From NCBI GenBank assembly GCA_937872085.1, contig CALMQK010000029.1, positions 1-10,293 of the forward strand: a stretch of 10,293 nucleotides of DNA. The letters run 5' to 3'. The position numbers were made by a program, and so were the translations under genes. Within the stretch, counting starts at the first letter, position 1. Each line of letters begins with the position of its first letter. Below the pieces are notes generated by a model. That model ran no database searches, was not told where the DNA came from, and was given only the letters and a program-made list of their open reading frames with translations. Positions 5,015 to 10,293 of this stretch are shown here, one piece after another. The DNA is from an uncultured euryarchaeote. Lineage in GTDB: Archaea; Thermoplasmatota; Thermoplasmata; UBA10834.

Positions 5015-6910
5015 ATGGAAGATAGCGCGTATGATGCAGAGCGGATCCAAGTTCTTGAGGGCCTCGAAGCCGTGCGAAAGCGGCCGAGCATGTACATCGG
5101 CAGCACGGACTTCCACGGCCTCCACCACCTGGTCTACGAGGTCGTGGACAACAGCATAGACGAGGCAATGGCCGGCTATTGCACGACCATAAACGTGGTC
5201 CTCAACGACGACGCAAGCGTCACGGTGGAGGACGATGGCAGGGGCATCCCGATAGGGATGCACAAGAAGTACAAGCAGGACGCCCTCGAACTGGTCCTGA
5301 CGAAGCTCCACTCCGGGGGCAAGTTCGATAGGAAGACGTACAAGGTCTCAGGGGGCCTTCACGGGGTAGGGCTGAGCGTCGTCAACGCACTCTCAGAATT
5401 CCTCGAGGTGAGAGTCAAGAGGCAGGGCAAGGTGCATTTTCAGAGATATGAACGGGGCGTACCAGTCGCGCCGATCAAGGTCGAGGGAGAGGGGCAGGGC
5501 ACCGGGACCATTGTGCGCTTCAGGCCAGACCCGCAGATCTTCGAGAGCACGGAGTTCAACTATGAGATGCTCTCGGGAAGGATGAGGGAGATAGCCTTCC
5601 TGAACAAGGGTTTGAAGGTCAGCATCTCCGAACCGAAGACCAGCCAGTCGAACGTGTACAAGTTCGATGGCGGGATAGTCGAATACGTTTCATTCATCAA
5701 CAGGAGCAGGGCGTGCTTGCACGAGAAGCCGATCTACATCTTCGTGGAGAGGGACGGGCTCTCCGTCGAGATCGGCATGCAGTACACCGACAGCTACGCA
5801 GAGAGCATCTACACATTCGCCAACAACATCAACACGACCGAGGGCGGGACCCATCTGATAGGGTTCAGGGCCGCGCTGACCAAGACGATCAACGACTACG
5901 CCAAGCAGTACGGCTTCCTGAAGGCCAACGAGGAGTCGCTCAGCGGTGAGGATGTGAGGGAGGGCCTCACGGCGATCCTAAGCGTGAAGCTGCCCGAACC
6001 GCAGTTCGAGGGACAGACCAAGACGAAGCTGGGCAACAGCGATGTGAAGGGCATAGTCGAGAGTGCGGTGAGCGCGAAGCTCTTCGAGTACCTCGAGGAG
6101 AACCCGAAGGTCGCGCAGACGTGCATAGGCAAGTCTATCCTAGCCTCTCAGGCAAGGGAGGCCGCGAGGAAGGCCAGGGAGCTGACCCGCAGGAAGGGGC
6201 TTCTGGACGTTGGGAACCTCCCGGGAAAGCTTGCGGACTGCACCGAGAAGGACCCGAGCAAGTGCGAGCTGTTCCTGGTCGAGGGCAACTCCGCTGGAGG
6301 CAGCGCCAAGCAGGCCAGGGACAGGTCCTTCCAGGCGATACTCCCCTTGAGGGGCAAGATACTGAATGTCGAGAAGGCAAGGCTGGACAAGATACTGAAG
6401 AACGTCGAGATAAGGACGATCATAACAGCACTTGGCGCGGGTGTCGAGCAGGAGCTGAACGTCGACAAGGCCCGGTATCACAGGGTCTGCATAATGACCG
6501 ATGGCGACGTCGATGGGGCCCACATCAGGACCTTGCTCCTGACATTCTTCTTCAGATACATGCGGCCGATGATCGACCGCGGATACATCTACATCGCACA
6601 GCCGCCGCTCTTCAGGGTGAAGAAGGGCAAGACCGAGAAGTACGTGTACAGCGACAAGGAACTCTCCGCTACTGTTGCTGAGATGGGCGAGGGCGTGGAC
6701 ATCCAGCGGTACAAGGGTCTGGGCGAGATGAACCCAGACCAGCTCAGGGTCACGACCATGGACACGAAGTCGCGCATACTGAAGCGCGTGACCGTCGAGG
6801 ACGGCGTCGTGGCCGACGAGTTGTTCTCCGTGCTGATGGGGGACGCGGTCGAGCCGAGGCGACTGTTCATACACGAGCACGCCAAAGAAGTGGAGTTCCT
6901 GGATGTGTAG
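5015..6910 (+). CDS. gyrB: DNA gyrase subunit B
   Basis: GyrB is the ATPase subunit of the A2B2 type IIA topoisomerase that introduces negative supercoils. The 631 residues match the compact form found in many bacteria, without the ~165-residue insert of E. coli GyrB. The GHKL ATPase domain shows the general base Glu42 with Asn46 (EVVDNSIDE), EDDGRGIP (72-79), the lid GGLHGVGLS (113-121) and Arg136, equivalent to the novobiocin-contact arginine. The transducer carries QTKTKLGN (334-341) with Lys336 and Lys338. The TOPRIM domain has LVEGNSAGGSAKQARDR (421-437, metal ligand Glu423), PLRGKILNVEKA and MTDGDVDGAHI (Asp496, Asp498). RYKGLGEMNP (565-574) is the GyrB tail signature. All catalytic residues are present. 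gyrA follows after 10 bp, so the two form one operon. Confidence 0.98.
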   Translation: MEDSAYDAERIQVLEGLEAVRKRPSMYIGSTDFHGLHHLVYEVVDNSIDEAMAGYCTTINVVLNDDASVTVEDDGRGIPIGMHKKYKQDALELVLTKLHSGGKFDRKTYKVSGGLHGVGLSVVNALSEFLEVRVKRQGKVHFQRYERGVPVAPIKVEGEGQGTGTIVRFRPDPQIFESTEFNYEMLSGRMREIAFLNKGLKVSISEPKTSQSNVYKFDGGIVEYVSFINRSRACLHEKPIYIFVERDGLSVEIGMQYTDSYAESIYTFANNINTTEGGTHLIGFRAALTKTINDYAKQYGFLKANEESLSGEDVREGLTAILSVKLPEPQFEGQTKTKLGNSDVKGIVESAVSAKLFEYLEENPKVAQTCIGKSILASQAREAARKARELTRRKGLLDVGNLPGKLADCTEKDPSKCELFLVEGNSAGGSAKQARDRSFQAILPLRGKILNVEKARLDKILKNVEIRTIITALGAGVEQELNVDKARYHRVCIMTDGDVDGAHIRTLLLTFFFRYMRPMIDRGYIYIAQPPLFRVKKGKTEKYVYSDKELSATVAEMGEGVDIQRYKGLGEMNPDQLRVTTMDTKSRILKRVTVEDGVVADELFSVLMGDAVEPRRLFIHEHAKEVEFLDV

Positions 6911-6914
6911 GTGA
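6909..6914 (+). promoter_or_regulatory. gyrA: Shine-Dalgarno sequence of gyrA overlapping the gyrB stop
   Basis: AGGTGA overlaps the gyrB TAG stop (6908-6910) and lies 6 nt before the gyrA ATG at 6921. It matches the 16S rRNA 3' end. The overlap implies that ribosomes ending gyrB help start gyrA, keeping the subunits near 1:1. Confidence 0.7.
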
Positions 6915-6920
6915 TTCTTA

Positions 6921-9542
6921 ATGGACGACATTCCTCAGGACGAGCAGCACCCGATCGCCCACAGGCTCATCACGAGGCCGATCGAGACGGAGATGAAGAA
7001 GTCGTACATCGACTACGCCATGAGCGTCATCATCGGCAGGGCGCTGCCGGACGTCAGCGACGGCCTGAAGCCGGTCCACAGGCGCATCCTGTTCGCGATG
7101 AACGAGATGGGCCTGTCGCACACGAAGGCGACGAAGAAAGCGGCGAGGGTCGTCGGCGAGGTGCTAGGCAAGTTCCACCCGCACGGGGACACGGCCATCT
7201 ATGACACGCTCGTGAGGATGGCCCAGGACTTCTCGCTGCGCTATCCTCTCATCGAGGGCCAGGGCAACTTCGGCAGCGTCGACGGGGACCTCGCGGCAGC
7301 TATGAGGTACACCGAGTGTAAGCTGTCCTCGATAGCCGCCGAGATGCTCAGGGACGTGGATGAGGAGACGGTCGACTTCGTCCCCAACTTCGATGGCACC
7401 CTCAAGGAACCTCTGGTGCTCCCCGCCAAGATACCCAATCTTCTGGTCAACGGTTCGCAAGGCATCGCGGTTGGCATGGCCACGAACATCCCCCCACACA
7501 ACCTCGGCGAGATCGTGGACGCGATCGCGATGATGATCGACAAGCAGGTCCAGGGCAACGATGCGGACCTCAGGGACCTGATGGAGATAGTGAAAGGTCC
7601 CGACTTCCCGACTGGTGGGGTCATCTACGGGGCCTTGGGCATAGCCGAGGCCTACGCTTCCGGCAGAGGGAGGATAAGGGTCAGGGCGAGGTACTCCGTG
7701 GAACACGATGAGGACTCTGGCAGGGCCCAGATGGTCGTCACCGAGATCCCGTACATGGTCAACAAGAGCAGGCTCCTCGAGGAGATCGCGCAGCTCGTGA
7801 AGGACAAGCGGATCGAGGGCATCTCGGACCTCAGGGACGAGTCGGACAAGGACGGGATGAGGGTCATCATCGAGCTGAAGAAGGACGCGATCGAGGAGGT
7901 CGTCCTTAACCAGCTCTTCGCGCACTCGCAGCTTCAGACCACTTTCAGCATAATCAACATCGCTCTCGTCAACAACCAGCCGAGGACCCTCTCGCTCAAG
8001 GAGATGCTCGACTACTACATCGAGCACAGGTTCGACGTCGTCAAGCGGAGGACGGAGCACAGGCTTCGCGAGGCGGAGAAGCGCGCGCACATACTCGCCG
8101 GGCTGATGATCGCGCTGGACCACCTGGATGAGGTCATAAGGCTCATCAGGAAGGCGAAGGCCAGGGACGAGGCCCGTTCGTCGCTCATGTCCAAGTTCCT
8201 GCTCTCCGAGGAGCAGACCAAGGCCATCCTGGAGATGCAGCTACAAAGATTGACCGGGATGGAGATGCAGGCGGTCAGGGACGAGGCCGATGCGACGAAG
8301 AAGCTGATCGAGGGGTTCAAGTCCATCCTGAAGGACGAGAAGAAGATCCTCGGGATCATCAAGTCCGAGGGGCTGGAGCTCAAGGAGCAGTTCGGGGACC
8401 CCCGGAGGACCACCGTGGTGGCGAACGCCGTCGACATGGACATAGAAGACCTGATCCCGATCGAGGACGTAGTGGTGATGATCAGCAACACTGGCTATAT
8501 CAAGCGCCTCCCGCTGGACACATACGAGTCGCAGCACAGGGGAGGACTGGGGCTCGTGGGCATGGAGACCAAGGAGGAGGACTACGTCGTCGACCTGTTC
8601 GTCACATGCTCTCACGATTACATCATGTACATCACGAACAAGGGCAGGGTCTACTGGCTGAAGGCCTACAGGATACCCGTGGGCGGAAGGCACGCGAAGG
8701 GCAAGCCCATCGTGAACCTGCTCGAGCACCTTGAGGACGGGGAGAAGGTCGTCAACACGATACCTGTCAAGGTGTTCGACGAGGACTCCTATCTGGTGTT
8801 CGCCACCAAGAAGGGGACGATCAAGAAGACCAGACTCTCGGCCTACTCCCATGTGAGGCAGAGCGGGATAATCGCGATCAGGCTGGACGACGGCGACGAG
8901 ATCATCGACACCGCGATGACCGACGGTGCCAAGGAGATCATACTGGCCACGAGGAAAGGCCTCGCCGCGAGGTTCCTGGAGACGGACGTCAGGCCCACCG
9001 GAAGGGCCACATACGGCGTCAGAGGCGTGAGGCTGGTCAAGGGTGATTCGGTGGTCAGCATGGCCGTGGTGGAGCCCAGGGACCAGCTGCTGACGGTCTG
9101 TGAGCACGGCTACGGCAAGCGCTCCCCCGTGGAGGACTACAGGAAGATCAGGAGGGGCGGCAAGGGCGTGATCACGATCAAGACGAACGAGAGGAACGGC
9201 GACGTGGTGTGCGCGATGAAGGTCACCGACGACGAGGAGCTCATAGTCACCAGCGTCAACGGGATGGTCATCCGGATGCCGGTCAAGGGCATCAGCGTGC
9301 TGAGCAGGGCGACGATGGGCGTCAGGCTGATGAAGCTCAAGGAGAAGGACAAGGTCACCGCGGTGGCGAGGTTGTTGCCCCCAAGCGAGGAGGAGCGCGC
9401 GGTCGAGACCGGAAGGTCCCTAGCTATCTGCCGCGAGCCCGGCAAGGAGCCCAAGGGCGACGGAGAGGATCCGGAGGGGCCCGAGGACGGAGAGGAAGAG
9501 GGTGACGGCGAGAAGGACGATGAGAAGGGAGAGGACGGATAG
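6921..9542 (+). CDS. gyrA: DNA gyrase subunit A
   Basis: GyrA is the DNA cleavage and wrapping subunit of gyrase. The 873-residue length matches E. coli GyrA (875). The N-terminal half shows IIGRALPDVSDGLKPVHRRIL (37-57), the quinolone-region motif HPHGDTAIYD (86-95) and the catalytic Tyr130 in AAMRYTE. The exit-gate and tower domains run to about residue 500. The C-terminal domain is a six-bladed pinwheel, with strand repeats starting near 516, 567, 623, 671, 722 and 773. The GyrA-box position reads QHRGGLG (538-544) rather than QRRGGKG; a second box-like motif, RRGGKG, is at 744-749. About 30 residues at the end are almost all Asp, Glu, Gly and Lys, an acidic tail comparable in place to that of E. 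coli GyrA. The six blades and gyrB linkage favour gyrase over topoisomerase IV ParC. Confidence 0.98.
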   Translation: MDDIPQDEQHPIAHRLITRPIETEMKKSYIDYAMSVIIGRALPDVSDGLKPVHRRILFAMNEMGLSHTKATKKAARVVGEVLGKFHPHGDTAIYDTLVRMAQDFSLRYPLIEGQGNFGSVDGDLAAAMRYTECKLSSIAAEMLRDVDEETVDFVPNFDGTLKEPLVLPAKIPNLLVNGSQGIAVGMATNIPPHNLGEIVDAIAMMIDKQVQGNDADLRDLMEIVKGPDFPTGGVIYGALGIAEAYASGRGRIRVRARYSVEHDEDSGRAQMVVTEIPYMVNKSRLLEEIAQLVKDKRIEGISDLRDESDKDGMRVIIELKKDAIEEVVLNQLFAHSQLQTTFSIINIALVNNQPRTLSLKEMLDYYIEHRFDVVKRRTEHRLREAEKRAHILAGLMIALDHLDEVIRLIRKAKARDEARSSLMSKFLLSEEQTKAILEMQLQRLTGMEMQAVRDEADATKKLIEGFKSILKDEKKILGIIKSEGLELKEQFGDPRRTTVVANAVDMDIEDLIPIEDVVVMISNTGYIKRLPLDTYESQHRGGLGLVGMETKEEDYVVDLFVTCSHDYIMYITNKGRVYWLKAYRIPVGGRHAKGKPIVNLLEHLEDGEKVVNTIPVKVFDEDSYLVFATKKGTIKKTRLSAYSHVRQSGIIAIRLDDGDEIIDTAMTDGAKEIILATRKGLAARFLETDVRPTGRATYGVRGVRLVKGDSVVSMAVVEPRDQLLTVCEHGYGKRSPVEDYRKIRRGGKGVITIKTNERNGDVVCAMKVTDDEELIVTSVNGMVIRMPVKGISVLSRATMGVRLMKLKEKDKVTAVARLLPPSEEERAVETGRSLAICREPGKEPKGDGEDPEGPEDGEEEGDGEKDDEKGEDG

Positions 9543-9599
9543 AGCCCTCGAGCCAGTCATCCGCGGGCCGATTTCAGAACTGATAACAACTCGGAAAGG

Positions 9600-9606
9600 T
9601 TTAATA
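9600..9606 (+). promoter_or_regulatory. TATA box of the KaiC-like gene
   Basis: TTTAATA is preceded by the purine-rich GGAAAGG, a good BRE/TATA pair, 59 nt before the GTG start codon. The expected leader is about 36 nt and contains the strong Shine-Dalgarno sequence at 9651. It shows that this gene has its own promoter downstream of gyrA. Confidence 0.6.
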
Positions 9607-9650
9607 GACCAGACCACCTTGAAAACCCGGCATCCCTAAGATTTCTGAAT

Positions 9651-9657
9651 GAGGAGG
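9651..9657 (+). promoter_or_regulatory. Strong Shine-Dalgarno sequence deciding a GTG start
   Basis: GAGGAGG is centred ~11 nt before GTG at 9665. A TGA at 9650-9652 closes the frame upstream, and no ATG falls between it and the conserved region, so GTG is the only sensible initiator. Confidence 0.8.
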
Positions 9658-9664
9658 ACGACCC

Positions 9665-10293
9665 GTGTTCAAGGATTCCATACCCGGCTTAGAAAAGGTC
9701 TTCAAGAACGACATCGAGAGGCCGAAGGTCATCCTAGTGACGGGCCCGCCAGGCTCGATGAAGACCACTTTCTGCTATTCGCTGATGTCCAACTACCTCA
9801 AGGACAAGAACGAGTTCGGTCTGTACACCACCCTCGAGGAGACCGTGGACAGCCACATCAAGAACATGGAGAGCATAGGCGCGAAGCTCTCGATGAAGAT
9901 GCAGATCTCCGACCTCACGGACCTCAGGGAGATCGACCAGATCGACGAGGCCATAGGTCAGGATGCGCAGACTGACTATGTGCTATTCATAGAGAAGATG
10001 ATCCAACGTTTCAGGAAGACCCACGGGGATAAGTTCTCGATATTCGTCCTCGACTCGCTCGGCGCACTCTACTCCCTCATGGAGAATGTCGTGGACATGA
10101 GGAAGAAGATGTTCTATTTCTTCAAGATGCTGAGGGACAACAACCTCACGTGCTTCATCATAATGGAGCGCTCCCTGGCTGGCGACTCGCAGCTACTGGG
10201 CAACGAGGGTTTCCTCGCGGACGGGATAATGCTCCTGGGCCTGGACAGGCAGCGCGGGAAGCTGATGAGGTTCCTGCAGGTGGAGAAGATGCG
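9665..10293 (+). CDS. KaiC/RecA-superfamily ATPase, N-terminal part (3' end outside window)
   Basis: 209 codons are visible and the frame is still open at the window edge. After the GTG start the protein reads FKDSIPGLEKVF, then Walker A GPPGSMKTT (27-35), the acidic pair in LYTTLEET (53-60), Walker B FSIFVLDS (124-131), and the late KaiC-family blocks MERS (167-170), GNEGFLADGIMLL (179-191) and LMRFLQVEKM (200-209). This is a single KaiC-type domain as far as it goes. Walker A has Met where the standard motif has Gly just before the catalytic Lys33. Archaea carry many such proteins, mostly uncharacterised and thought to act in signalling. The 122-bp gap after gyrA with its own promoter makes it a separate transcription unit. 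Substrate and partner cannot be read from the sequence. Confidence 0.9.
   Translation, partial: MFKDSIPGLEKVFKNDIERPKVILVTGPPGSMKTTFCYSLMSNYLKDKNEFGLYTTLEETVDSHIKNMESIGAKLSMKMQISDLTDLREIDQIDEAIGQDAQTDYVLFIEKMIQRFRKTHGDKFSIFVLDSLGALYSLMENVVDMRKKMFYFFKMLRDNNLTCFIIMERSLAGDSQLLGNEGFLADGIMLLGLDRQRGKLMRFLQVEKM

Noticed and set aside
4562..5311. Minus-strand open frame across the thiC start, the intergenic region and the gyrB start, with a possible internal start at 4795 (MTMALKRAVLSGLIVADADL...)
   Set aside because: It overlaps the thiC and gyrB starts, the thiC promoter and the ORB-like sites. The 77-codon part from 4795 has a weakly gene-like beginning but no recognisable domain and runs out of frame into thiC. 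A small leader ORF or gene relic is not excluded.
9649..9975. Plus-strand open frame starting at ATG 9649
   Set aside because: It is the wrong frame of the KaiC-like gene. The strong Shine-Dalgarno sequence lies after this ATG, and the GTG frame carries Walker A and Walker B.

Overview
The window looks like a chromosomal segment of a GC-rich archaeon, most likely a member of Thermoplasmatota (Methanomassiliicoccales or an uncultured relative). Four things point to archaea: TATA-type promoters with short leaders, a tRNA gene interrupted by a bulge-helix-bulge intron, a DUF835 domain, and a KaiC-type ATPase with an atypical Walker A. The complete bacterial-type gyrase operon fits Euryarchaeota, several lineages of which acquired gyrase. 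The rank assignment is inference.

Layout. At 2-859 (+) is the 3' part of an unrecognised alpha-helical protein. Convergent to it, 881-3061 (-) encodes a 726-residue protein whose centre is a nearly complete DnaA-type AAA+ ATPase. It has a putative archaeal N-terminal domain, a coiled coil and a zinc ribbon in front, and a DUF835 domain where bacterial DnaA carries its DNA-binding domain IV. A divergent tRNA-Thr(CGU) follows at 3198-3300 (+), with a 28-nt intron in the D-loop. Then comes thiC (3352-4620, -), a 394-bp intergenic region, the gyrB-gyrA operon (5015-9542, +), and the start of a KaiC-like ATPase (9665 to the window end, +), which begins at a GTG codon behind a strong Shine-Dalgarno sequence.

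The thiC/gyrB intergenic region is the most suggestive stretch. It and the adjacent start of thiC hold three sites resembling archaeal origin recognition boxes: two exact TTCCANTGGAA palindromes and a third site followed by six Gs. An AT-rich tract lies next to them. Protein genes to the left are mainly transcribed leftward and those to the right rightward, as expected around a replication origin. A 13-bp stem-loop sits in the gyrB leader directly against its ribosome binding site. A candidate origin, a DnaA-like AAA+ gene and gyrase within about 9 kb recall the bacterial dnaA-gyrB-gyrA neighbourhood, but whether they work together is conjecture from this sequence.

Functionally, gyrB and gyrA form the A2B2 gyrase and are probably translationally coupled. 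thiC makes the thiamine pyrimidine and has its own promoter. The DnaA/DUF835 protein, the helical protein and the KaiC-like ATPase have no assignable pathway; the first and last have recognisable ATPase cores.
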